Assembly (NCBI GenBank): GCA_036794825.1
Contig: DAIRGA010000017.1
Location: 1 to 64,000, forward strand
Origin: RZYY01 sp036794825
Lineage (GTDB): Bacteria > Bacteroidota > Bacteroidia > Bacteroidales > 4484-276
Reading direction: 5' to 3'
DNA length: 64,000 bases
Shown here in pieces: positions 17,082-24,889 of this stretch; the stretch's first letter is position 1, and each line of letters opens with the position of its first letter. The translations under genes were made by a program, and so were the position numbers. The notes beneath the pieces were generated by a model. The model ran no database searches. It was not told the DNA's origin and saw only the letters and a list, made by a program, of their open reading frames with translations.

Positions 17082-17947
17082 AGTTGCTGAAAAAGTATCC
17101 CCCCAACGATCAGAATCAGACCAAGGAAAGTGGAAAGCAGAATTTCTTCACCCACCACAAAGTGAATGATTACCAGTGAGATAAATGGAGATAGATAAAC
17201 CAGATTGGAGACTTTGGCGGTAGTGTGCGACAGTTGCAAAGCCTTGAGCCAGATAATGTAAGTAATTCCCATCTCAACGATCCCCGCATACACCGAACCC
17301 GCAAGTCCCCACATTGAAGGAACCTGAAGACCTGTGGTTGCTATGATATAAATCAGGATGAATACCGAGCCAAAGCAGAAATTCAGAAAAAGTTTCAACA
17401 TTTCGTCCTTTTTGTCTTTTACGTTGAAAATCCAGAATAAAGCCCAAAAGAATGCACTGGAAACGGCCAGTAAAACACCGTTAAGATTTCCAAAATGCAA
17501 CTCAAATAGTTTTCCTCTTGTACCGATAACGATGGTTCCCGCAAAACTCACCAGAATGGCCGCAATGCTCAGCCAACTGATCTTTTGTTTCAGCATTGGA
17601 ATGGAGAGCAGCACCAGCACCACCGGCCAGATGTAGTTAAGGGTGCCTGCTTCCTGTGCTAGCAGCAATTCATAGGCTTTGAGCAAAACGAGATAATACA
17701 GAAACGGGTTGAGTCCTCCTAATGCGGCCGATTTGAGATAATCCATCGGCGTGAGGCTTTTCAGCAACGAAAGTTTGCGTGTGACGATCAGCGCTACCAA
17801 AAGCACAATAGTTGACGTTATTGTGGCAATCAGCAAAAGATCGGCGAAGGCTATGTGCCTGAGCGTGAGTTTAAATGCCGATCCGATGGTTGACCAGAGC
17901 AGGGTGGCTGCTATTGCGTATGTAAAAGCTTTGCTTTGAGATTTCAT
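17060..17947 (-). CDS. EamA-family (DMT superfamily) permease
   Basis: A 295-residue inner-membrane protein with ten hydrophobic segments in two homologous five-helix EamA repeats. The first contains LLWSTIGSAFKLTL and an ALGGLNPFLYYLVLLKAYELLLAQEAGTLNYIWPV stretch (split over helices 3-4); the second contains VSSAFFWALFWIFNV and GSVYAGIVEMGITYIIWL. DMT permeases mostly export amino acids or other small metabolites; the substrate is unknown. A GTG two codons upstream (17953) is possible, but the ATG at 17947 is preferred because the promoter element occupies that GTG. Confidence 0.85.
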   Translation of the reverse strand: MKSQSKAFTYAIAATLLWSTIGSAFKLTLRHIAFADLLLIATITSTIVLLVALIVTRKLSLLKSLTPMDYLKSAALGGLNPFLYYLVLLKAYELLLAQEAGTLNYIWPVVLVLLSIPMLKQKISWLSIAAILVSFAGTIVIGTRGKLFELHFGNLNGVLLAVSSAFFWALFWIFNVKDKKDEMLKLFLNFCFGSVFILIYIIATTGLQVPSMWGLAGSVYAGIVEMGITYIIWLKALQLSHTTAKVSNLVYLSPFISLVIIHFVVGEEILLSTFLGLILIVGGILFQQLLPKITK

Positions 17948-17952
17948 TGGCA

Positions 17953-17960
17953 CAAAAGTA
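17953..17960 (-). promoter_or_regulatory. -7 promoter element directly before the EamA start
   Basis: Minus-strand TACTTTTG matches the consensus exactly, and only five bases separate it from the ATG at 17947. Transcription would begin at or next to the start codon, giving a leaderless message if this is the promoter in use. Confidence 0.45.
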
Positions 17961-18250
17961 GGTGTTCAGAGGGATTTGGAACTGCAATCAGCGGAATCTG
18001 CCAATTATTTATTCATTACCAGAAAACTACTATTGTTGAAAATCTATCTTGGGAAGTTTTCTGGCAATAACAATTTATAAATCATTGATTAAAAGATAGT
18101 TTGCTAATCCCGGCTCAATATGTACGGTTTTGGACATCAGAATCTTAATTTCGAACATATTTTGGTTGAAATGATAGTGTAAAATGCTGTCAATCAGTAG
18201 TATTAAGGCTTGGCATAAAAATGGAGCAACCGATATCAAACCTTACCGTT

Positions 18251-18604
18251 ATGAAAACATTACTGATAATCACCATGCTGCTTTTCGCTGTTGCTTTACT
18301 TGCCAACAGCGGGATTCCCGCCCCCAAAGTGCAGAGTACTGATGATGGGCTCTCTCCGCCAGCACTATTCCAGAAGCCGCCCTTGCCTGCCGATACTTTG
18401 GTAAAACCAAAAAATCCACAGTTGTCCATTCCTTCGGCTAAAGAGGATATTAAAACTGAGGACAAAGTAATTCCCGCCAAACCGACACTCTCGAAAACCA
18501 CTGCCGACACCATAAGCCGAAGCGATAAAGTTCATGATAACAGCAGGTTAGGTAGTGTAGAATACCTCCTGCGCTGGATTAACCTGCTGCTAAAGGTTAC
18601 ATGA
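18251..18604 (+). CDS. small secreted protein of unknown function
   Basis: A 117-residue protein. The ATG at 18251 opens a typical signal peptide (MKTLLIITMLLFAVALLANS); an earlier in-frame ATG at 18221 adds ten residues and is less likely. After the signal, residues 24-95 are low-complexity, rich in Pro, Lys, Ser and Asp, and probably disordered. The last 15 residues (SVEYLLRWINLLLKV) form an amphipathic or membrane-binding helix. No family recognised, and no clear promoter. The gene is bounded by non-coding DNA on both sides. Confidence 0.45.
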   Translation: MKTLLIITMLLFAVALLANSGIPAPKVQSTDDGLSPPALFQKPPLPADTLVKPKNPQLSIPSAKEDIKTEDKVIPAKPTLSKTTADTISRSDKVHDNSRLGSVEYLLRWINLLLKVT

Positions 18605-18748
18605 CTGCAACGGTTAAACGTTACATAAAGCCACTCATGACCTTTTCAAAAGTTTGAATTCTGTGACCGGGGACTTGTCGCACCAGAAATAGTGGTAATT
18701 AAATGCCTCCAGTTTCCCATCAATTAATACTACGTCAAATCCATTCAA

Positions 18749-18955
18749 ATGAAGAATACACCTGACAACAAGAAGGATAAAAATAAACTGGCGCTTGGCA
18801 TTTCAATGGGATTAGCACTGGGTTGCGGAGTTGGCGTATCTATTGGTATTGCCATCAATAATCTGGCGCTTGGAATCTCTCTGGGTGTTGGCGTTGGAAT
18901 GGCGGCAGGTGCGTTGATCGGCGCCAAATTAGAGAAACAGGACAGAAATCCATAG
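18749..18955 (+). CDS. small glycine-zipper membrane protein
   Basis: A 68-residue protein with a charged N-terminus (residues 1-14, six Lys), then about 45 residues of Gly/Ala/Leu/Val with Gly spaced every two to four residues (LALGISMGLALGCGVGVS, then a second LALGISLGVGVGMAAGALIG), ending in a charged tail. The two halves repeat the phrase LALGIS, so it looks like an internal duplication forming two packed glycine-zipper helices. Similar short proteins occur widely without assigned function. Probably real, given the composition and the ordered charge distribution. Confidence 0.55.
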   Translation: MKNTPDNKKDKNKLALGISMGLALGCGVGVSIGIAINNLALGISLGVGVGMAAGALIGAKLEKQDRNP

Positions 18956-19107
18956 GTGCTTCCTCTTTTTCCAATTCAATTCACCAACCAAAATCAGCGA
19001 AATGTTTCAGAACCACATTAGCCTGATGATTGTTGATGAAGCAATTAGAAGTGGATCGGACAAATTTATCAATATGCCCTATCCGATTGTGGCATCACAA
19101 GGGGCTT

Positions 19108-20352
19108 TTAAATTTTGAACAACTGCCTGCTGTCTTCACAAAACTGATAGGTGAGCCATTCCAGCGAGAAACCGGGGTACAATTCTCCAAACTTTCGAAA
19201 TCCCTTTGCGGAACCTTTCTTGCAGTTGGTTTTTACTTCAAAAGCGCTTCCGGTCTCGTAATCAGATGTCAACACAAAATCAACCTCTTTGCCATCGGCG
19301 GTCCGCCAGAATTTGATCAAATCTGTTCCATGGAGCTCTTCCAATCTGCAAAAAACGAAATTTTCCACCAGCGCCCCCTGATCTTCACGCTGATGGAAGT
19401 CAGAAAATCTGTTGAGCAAAATGTTTCGCATTCCAGGGTCATAAAAATAGATTTTCGGCATCCTGGTCAACTCTTTCCTCAGATTGGTCGAAAAGGGTTT
19501 AACAAGCCCGATATGAAAGCATTTTTGTAAAACAGCCAGATATTTATCAATGGTTTTATTATCAACGCCTATTGTATTCGAGAGTTCGTTTTTGTTCAGC
19601 AACGACCCTGTTTGGCCGGCAAGGAGTGTAAAAAGTTTGTAGAAAGCTTCCGAATTGCTCACACCGGATTCATCAATATCCCTTTTCAGAAATGAATCCT
19701 TGATTTCTTTGAGCAGTTCTTTTTTCTCGGTCAAATCATTTTCAAGCACAACCTCCGGATAACCGCCATAAACCAGGAATTCGTCCAGAAGGGTTAAAAG
19801 TTCGTTTTTAAAAATTGATTGGTAATCGGGTTGATTTCTCAAAAGAGCCAGTTCGCCAGACAACGCATCTTTACCTTTAAATATCAGGAACTCCTCGAAA
19901 GAGAGAGTTCGGAGCGTAAACAACCTTTTTCTGCCAGCCAAAGAATCGTTGAACGACGAGTCAATGTAAAATGCACTGCTTCCGGTTACTATGATTTTCA
20001 GCGTGTCAAGATATTTGTCGTAGAGGTATTTCAGGAAGTTGGAGGGATCGCTGGCGTATTGAATTTCATCAATAAAGATGAACACCTGAACGCCGCTGCC
20101 GGGCGCTTTGTTTAAGATGTCAGGCCTGGCCGCGTATCTGAAAATGTTCTCCGGATTTTCGTTGATTGCGAAGAGCGCCTCTTTGTCCTCCAGAGTGACG
20201 AAGAAGACGTTCGGATTGCTTTCGCGCATTTCGGCAAATAATCGCCGCACCAGAGACGTCTTACCCGATTGCCTTGCGCCTGTGATTATGGTGTATTCCT
20301 TTCTGGGAATGTGATTCCTGATTTTACCCTCAATTTTCCTGCTGATGTACAT
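19108..20352 (-). CDS. AAA ATPase with C-terminal DUF4143
   Basis: A 414-residue ATPase. Walker A is ITGARQSGKTSLVRRL at the N-terminus. Walker B reads FIFIDEIQYA, followed by sensor I IIVTGSSAFYI. The C-terminal half is DUF4143, a PD-(D/E)XK-like domain, with the phrase FWRTADGKEVDFVLTSDYETGSAFEVKTNCK (Asp, Glu and Lys placed as in that fold). The frame is open to 20502, but the ATG at 20352 starts the family's N-terminus (MYISRKIEGKI). Such proteins are abundant in Bacteroidetes and their role is unknown. A perfect -7 element and two 13-bp direct repeats lie immediately upstream. Confidence 0.9.
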   Translation of the reverse strand: MYISRKIEGKIRNHIPRKEYTIITGARQSGKTSLVRRLFAEMRESNPNVFFVTLEDKEALFAINENPENIFRYAARPDILNKAPGSGVQVFIFIDEIQYASDPSNFLKYLYDKYLDTLKIIVTGSSAFYIDSSFNDSLAGRKRLFTLRTLSFEEFLIFKGKDALSGELALLRNQPDYQSIFKNELLTLLDEFLVYGGYPEVVLENDLTEKKELLKEIKDSFLKRDIDESGVSNSEAFYKLFTLLAGQTGSLLNKNELSNTIGVDNKTIDKYLAVLQKCFHIGLVKPFSTNLRKELTRMPKIYFYDPGMRNILLNRFSDFHQREDQGALVENFVFCRLEELHGTDLIKFWRTADGKEVDFVLTSDYETGSAFEVKTNCKKGSAKGFRKFGELYPGFSLEWLTYQFCEDSRQLFKI

Positions 20353-20366
20353 TGTTTTGTTTTTGG

Positions 20367-20374
20367 CAAAGATA
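20367..20374 (-). promoter_or_regulatory. -7 promoter element for the AAA/DUF4143 gene
   Basis: Minus-strand TATCTTTG matches TAnnTTTG exactly, 14 bases before the ATG at 20352, supporting that start. Confidence 0.6.
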
Positions 20375-20402
20375 CGAAAACCAGATAATTTTGGAGCTAA
20401 TA

Positions 20403-20447
20403 TCCAAAAATATCCGATATTATTGGAATTGCACTCCAAAAATATCC
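20403..20447. repeat. two 13-bp direct repeats upstream of a promoter
   Basis: TCCAAAAATATCC occurs at 20403-20415 and again at 20435-20447, 32 bases apart (about three helical turns). Both copies lie just upstream of the predicted promoter of the AAA/DUF4143 gene. The spacing puts them on one face of the helix, as for paired sites of a regulator. Confidence 0.5.
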
Positions 20448-20563
20448 AATTTGCATTAGGGATTACACCAGTAAAGGGATTGTAAGCGGAATGGTTTTTC
20501 AAGGTGAATTGGGAACTGTTTCGGGCTGAAGTGGCTTTTTCAGAAAAGCTGACGGATAGGCAT

Positions 20564-20692
20564 AAAAAAAGCCGGATTTATCCAGCATCTTCAAAAAGGT
20601 TCCTTTTAGGATCGCCTTCGCGCGACAGCGAGCTTTGGCTTGGCCGCCACCGCTTTTATTTCCGCAGAGATTATCTTTGTCTCTGTTTTCTG
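20564..20692 (-). ncRNA. candidate small RNA of unknown class
   Basis: On the minus strand an exact TAnnTTTG element (20697-20704) is followed after about 125 bases by a terminator hairpin (GCTGGA/TCCGGC around TAAA, 20571-20586) and a T7 run (20564-20570). Between them a six-bp hairpin CAGAGA...TCTCTG is bracketed by CCGC/GCGG, then a GC-rich stretch, then a TCCT/AGGA hairpin. There is no protein-like reading frame. It matches none of the common RNAs I can recall (SRP, tmRNA, RNase P, 6S, TPP or cobalamin riboswitches). Confidence 0.4.
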
Positions 20693-20696
20693 GCGG

Positions 20697-20704
20697 CAAA
20701 ATTA
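20697..20704 (-). promoter_or_regulatory. -7 promoter element for the candidate small RNA
   Basis: Minus-strand TAATTTTG matches TAnnTTTG exactly. No protein gene follows on that strand before the terminator at 20564-20586. Confidence 0.45.
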
Positions 20705-20777
20705 TAATCTCCTGCAATACTGTGTGTTAAGTTAAGGTTAAATTTTGGGGGAGAATGATTTTTTTATCACTACTGAC

Positions 20778-20976
20778 CGACGATAACTGAGAGATTTCTC
20801 TGCCGCACATGCGGCATCGAAATGACATGGCTTTCAAGGGGTTTTTATTTTTACCCCCCTAGATACCAGATTTGCCTGTCATATCGAACGACCGAAGGGA
20901 GTGAGATATCTCCTCTACATACAGATAATCAGTCATTTGCAATGCGATGTCATTAGTAGCGAAGCGAGGAATCTCA
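20778..20976. repeat. dispersed REP-like repeat remnants
   Basis: The stretch contains GAGATTTCTC, a palindrome GCCGCACATGCGGC (20802-20815) and two phrases of the form TGTCAT...CGAA...GAG...ATCTC (20877-20914 and 20948-20976). These resemble the short 'TGTCATTTCGA...GAGAAATCTC' intergenic repeats I know from Bacteroidetes genomes. No protein gene lies here. Confidence 0.4.
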
Positions 20977-21012
20977 AACATGTTTTAATGTAATCCGCTT
21001 ATTTACAAGCAT

Positions 21013-21043
21013 AAAAAAGCCGGAGAATGTCCCCGGCTTTTTT
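21013..21043 (-). terminator. terminator after the T9SS protein gene
   Basis: An 11-bp stem, AAAAAAGCCGG (21013-21023) with CCGGCTTTTTT (21033-21043). It lies 18 bases beyond the stop of the leftward gene ending at 21061. Confidence 0.75.
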
Positions 21044-21060
21044 CAAGAATAACGAGATAA

Positions 21061-24000
21061 TTATTGAATTACAATTTTATGGTTGTAAATTGTTCTTCCA
21101 CTCGTAATTGTAACGATGTAAGCGCCTGTTTGCAACCGGTTTGAAATCTGATATGAAGTGCTGCCTCTCAACTCTTTGCTAATCATAACCTGACCTAACA
21201 GATTGGTTACATGGATAGTGATCGGGCTGTCGTTGTCAGTTTGAACAACCAATTGATCGAAAGCTTGATAAACTTTGACCGGACTTTCATTCTGATAGGA
21301 TGACACAGAAGTTGTCAAATCAATCACCAAAATATTTTCAATTCCTCCTGTGGGATTAACAGTTGTAGTTCCATACCACACACCATTAACTGAAGTAATG
21401 GAGGATTGCACTGTTCCGTCACTGAGTTTCCTTTGTTCAATCCTGCGAATTCCATTGGTTAATTGGTTGGGAACAATACCGCCCCAGGCGCCATTGACGC
21501 CGGAAACGTTTTCTTTATAGAAAGCCGGGTATTGAGCTATCTGAGTAAAATCAACCCCGGTGGTTTCTACATTGGTTCCGTAAACAGGTCGGCCGGTTCC
21601 GGCAATATTATCATAAATGAGGCTAAAGTTTTTAGCTTCATAACTAGTAATTGCTCTGATCCCGGTACCCATGGCAGGGTCGTTGGATGTGCCAAAGTTG
21701 ATTACCTTAACGCTGTCGGCGGTGGTTAGGTAATGCGCTGCAACGGTTCCTCCCTGCCCATCGTTGAGGCGGATGCGCATTTTCACATAGTTTCCGGGGG
21801 TAAACCTGGCATTACCGGTGGGTTCGGTCATAAACCATCCGGAGTAGGTTCCACTGGCGCTTGCAGTAAATTCGCCATAATTTCCGGCAGTTTCAAAGCT
21901 TGGGCTGGAAGTGCGGATAAAAGGGCCTGACTGGTTAACAATGATAACGTTTCCGGCGCCGTTGGTGGTTGGAGAGTCGGCATAGTTTACTACCTGGTTG
22001 ATGTAACGGTAGGTAGTGTTGGGCTGGAGGTCAGCAATGGTAGCCCAGTAAGCGTAAGGCACGCGGGTTTCGTTGGTTCCGTTCAGCCCCTGAATATACT
22101 GCGGCAGAATAGCTGAAGTGATCACCGGCGGAACATAAGGGGCGGTAACTGACCCGCTGCAGGTAACATTTACCTGGCTGGTGATTGATGAGGTGTGTGT
22201 AATCTGCTCAAGATTGTAAACGCCTACATTGAGCCCGGCCTTTAACCTTACATGCACGGTAACCGGCTGATTGACAATCTGCCCGTTGTTATATTCTATC
22301 TGAAAGGTATTGGTGAAAGAGGTGCCGTTGAGCGAAATCTCATAGCTTGAGGGCGCTGTTACGGTTACAAAGCCCTGTCCGAGAAGATTCTGCCCTGTAA
22401 CGCTGTAAGTTTGAGCAGATGAAGGTCCCTGGCCAAATTCATAAGTAAATCCGCTTAGTACCGATGGATTTGCAAAGATTACAGGAACGTCTATCAGGTT
22501 AATTACAAGAATATTTTCCAATCCACCCGCAGGATTTACGGTGTTGGCATCGCCCCAGATTCCTGTATTGGAAACGTGGGTTCCGGCAATGTTTCCATCG
22601 GCGAGGTTGCGTTCCTGAATCAGTTTGACGCCATTGGGATTCACATTGGGAACGATTCCTCCCCAGGCGCCATCCTGACCTGAAACATTTTCCCGGTAAA
22701 AGGCAGTGTATTGCGGGATAGCTGTGTAATCCAAACCGACCGTTTCGATACTTGTACCAAACAACGGGCGTCCGGTTCCGGCGGTATTATCATAAAGGAA
22801 GGCAAAGTTTTTCGGTGTGGCAAAGGATATTCCACGGATGCCGGTGCCGTAGTTTGGATCAGCATTTGCCGAAAAACCGATCACTTTCACAGAGTCCGCT
22901 GTTGTGAGGAAATGCGACACAGCGTTTCCGCCGGCGCCATCATTTATCCTGATGCGCATAAAGATGTGGTTTCCGGGCGTAAATCTTGCGTTGTTGGTGG
23001 TTTCGAGCATATACCAACCAGTGTAGGAGCCATTTTGGTCAGTGGTGAATTCACCATAGAATCCGGGTGTGGCGAACGATGGAGCTGAAGTGCGGGTGAA
23101 AGTTCCGTCGGGCATAACAAAAATCACATTACCCGCGCCGTTGGTTGTGGGCGAATCGCCGGTGATAATTGCCTGGTTAATGAATTTGTAGGTAGAATTT
23201 GGAAAGAGGTTAGTGAGTGTAACCCTGAAAGCGAAAGGCAAACGGCTGTCCACCGGATCGGCGCCACTGATGTATTGTGGCAGGATAACGGTTGTGATTT
23301 GAGGTGCATCAATAATGGTGATGGCAGAGCTGATGTCTGCAGTGAGCCCGGTAGCATTGGCAGCCAGTGTGTATGATCCGGTGGCGCTGAAGGAGATATC
23401 ATTGAAGGTGGCCACGCCCTGAACGGCAGCCACAGCGGTTGTTCCGGCAATGTTGCCCGGGCCGCTTTGTTTGCTGATGGTAATTGTTCCGGTGTAGGTA
23501 ACATCCACTGTATTATCAGGGCGGCGGGCTTCAACAGTGAAGGTAGCAACCGATTGATTTACAATTCCGTTGGCCGGAAAATTGACAAACTTCAATTGCG
23601 TTGCAGCAGCAAGCACGCTAAATGGAGCGCTGATGCCGGGAGTAAGGGTCATTCCACTGGTTGCTGACGCTTTGATGCTTACGCCGGATTCCGCCACGCT
23701 GTAGGTTATGTTGGAAAAAGTAACAGCGTTGGTACCCGAGGCAATTGTTCCAACCAGTGTTCCGCCAAAAACCCCTGTTCCGGTTTCTTTAGTGAGGGTT
23801 ACCTGTGTGTCGGTGCTGACGTTAGCGGGCAAACCATCTGCATCCTGAGCCTGAACCGTTACGTTGAATGGAGCATTCACAGTGGGAGAAGCACCGCCAT
23901 TCACCGAATTAACGGCCAGCTTTACGGCATTCCCTCCGGTAATCTCAACACCTGAAATGGTCATGTTATCAAATCTCCACGTACCATTGGGAGAATATGT

Positions 24001-24609
24001 ACTGGTGGGATTTGCAGCGCCGTAGTTAGCGCCGTCAACAAATTCGGATACGATTCTCACGGCAAAGTTTATGTTGCTTGTAGCGCCTGAAATTCCGCTG
24101 AAATCAGCACTGCGCACATACCATGAATCGCCGGCTGTGGCGATGTAACGGCCATTGTCAAAACCAACATCATTACCCCCAAGCGTGTTTACGGCATTGG
24201 TGCTGCTGGCTTCAAAATTCAGCCAGGTATTGCCATTCAGCGTGTACTGCAGCCGGATACGGTTGGCCGAAGTATTGCTGTGGCGTTGATCCCAATACAC
24301 GGTTACATTCTGATAACCATCGGTACTGACGATAAACTGAACACCTGCAGTAGCTTCGTTGGTTCCCTGTGCAGGATAGGCAGCCGTGTTCCAGGCTCTG
24401 CCTCCGCCAACTCCGGTTGCATAGGCTGTGGTTGTTCCTCCCACATTTTCGGCTGTGCCCTCCCCAATGACGGGTATCAGGTTATCTGCATCAAAATCCC
24501 ACTTGGTAATGGTTACTTGTCCGGAAACCTGGTTGATGATTGCGGGCAAAATGAGTAATGCCGTAAAGATCATTAGTACAAAAAGATGTACTGAGTAATT
24601 CTTTTTCAT
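21061..24609 (-). CDS. large secreted T9SS cargo protein with duplicated module
   Basis: A 1182-residue secreted protein. Residues 1-30 are a signal peptide. An N-terminal beta-sandwich-like region (about 31-225) is followed by Ig/invasin-like repeats (about 225-435), then two homologous modules of roughly 220 residues. Each module opens with ILPQYI, has DSPTTNGAGNVI, GEFT and NARFTPGN in the middle, and ends AWGGIVPN...NILVI; between them is a segment on 'SAQTYSVTG'. The C-terminus is a type A T9SS sorting domain (VKVYQAFDQLVVQ ... GAYIVTITSG ... HKIVIQ), which directs export and surface attachment. No catalytic motif is visible; probably an adhesin or surface-layer protein. Confidence 0.85.
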   Translation of the reverse strand: MKKNYSVHLFVLMIFTALLILPAIINQVSGQVTITKWDFDADNLIPVIGEGTAENVGGTTTAYATGVGGGRAWNTAAYPAQGTNEATAGVQFIVSTDGYQNVTVYWDQRHSNTSANRIRLQYTLNGNTWLNFEASSTNAVNTLGGNDVGFDNGRYIATAGDSWYVRSADFSGISGATSNINFAVRIVSEFVDGANYGAANPTSTYSPNGTWRFDNMTISGVEITGGNAVKLAVNSVNGGASPTVNAPFNVTVQAQDADGLPANVSTDTQVTLTKETGTGVFGGTLVGTIASGTNAVTFSNITYSVAESGVSIKASATSGMTLTPGISAPFSVLAAATQLKFVNFPANGIVNQSVATFTVEARRPDNTVDVTYTGTITISKQSGPGNIAGTTAVAAVQGVATFNDISFSATGSYTLAANATGLTADISSAITIIDAPQITTVILPQYISGADPVDSRLPFAFRVTLTNLFPNSTYKFINQAIITGDSPTTNGAGNVIFVMPDGTFTRTSAPSFATPGFYGEFTTDQNGSYTGWYMLETTNNARFTPGNHIFMRIRINDGAGGNAVSHFLTTADSVKVIGFSANADPNYGTGIRGISFATPKNFAFLYDNTAGTGRPLFGTSIETVGLDYTAIPQYTAFYRENVSGQDGAWGGIVPNVNPNGVKLIQERNLADGNIAGTHVSNTGIWGDANTVNPAGGLENILVINLIDVPVIFANPSVLSGFTYEFGQGPSSAQTYSVTGQNLLGQGFVTVTAPSSYEISLNGTSFTNTFQIEYNNGQIVNQPVTVHVRLKAGLNVGVYNLEQITHTSSITSQVNVTCSGSVTAPYVPPVITSAILPQYIQGLNGTNETRVPYAYWATIADLQPNTTYRYINQVVNYADSPTTNGAGNVIIVNQSGPFIRTSSPSFETAGNYGEFTASASGTYSGWFMTEPTGNARFTPGNYVKMRIRLNDGQGGTVAAHYLTTADSVKVINFGTSNDPAMGTGIRAITSYEAKNFSLIYDNIAGTGRPVYGTNVETTGVDFTQIAQYPAFYKENVSGVNGAWGGIVPNQLTNGIRRIEQRKLSDGTVQSSITSVNGVWYGTTTVNPTGGIENILVIDLTTSVSSYQNESPVKVYQAFDQLVVQTDNDSPITIHVTNLLGQVMISKELRGSTSYQISNRLQTGAYIVTITSGRTIYNHKIVIQ

Positions 24610-24735
24610 AGACTTAGAAATTTATTTTTATAAAATTGGATTTCAGCAATTTAACTAACCTAATGCAGGGTTAAAAGTCTGGTGCAAAGATCAGCAAAAT
24701 AATTGTTACAACGAGAGCGTGTTAATAACTTGATT

Positions 24736-24877
24736 GAGTCCAGTCTAAAAAGCCCATTTGCCCCTAAATCCCCAAATGGGGACTTTTCCAAACTGCTGAT
24801 TTTTAGCGTTCTCCCATTTGGGTCAGGGGTAAAAACGATAAAAATCAGCAGTTTGGGGGGCTTTTTAGACCGAACTC
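24736..24877. repeat. long nested inverted repeat (MITE- or REP-like)
   Basis: Outer arms of 20 bases (24736-24755 and 24858-24877) match at about 18 positions. Inside, 24788-24809 pairs with 24835-24856 over 22 bases with one mismatch, and CCAAATGGG (24772-24780) pairs with CCCATTTGG (24813-24821). The whole 142 bases can fold into one long hairpin. It fills the gap between two leftward T9SS genes. It carries no open frame and no obvious target-site duplication. Confidence 0.75.
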
Positions 24878-24889
24878 TTGATTACGAAA

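Noticed and set aside
19108..20352. AAA/DUF4143 protein as a phage-defence component
   Set aside because: It is an abundant housekeeping-like family in this phylum and no partner defence gene adjoins it.
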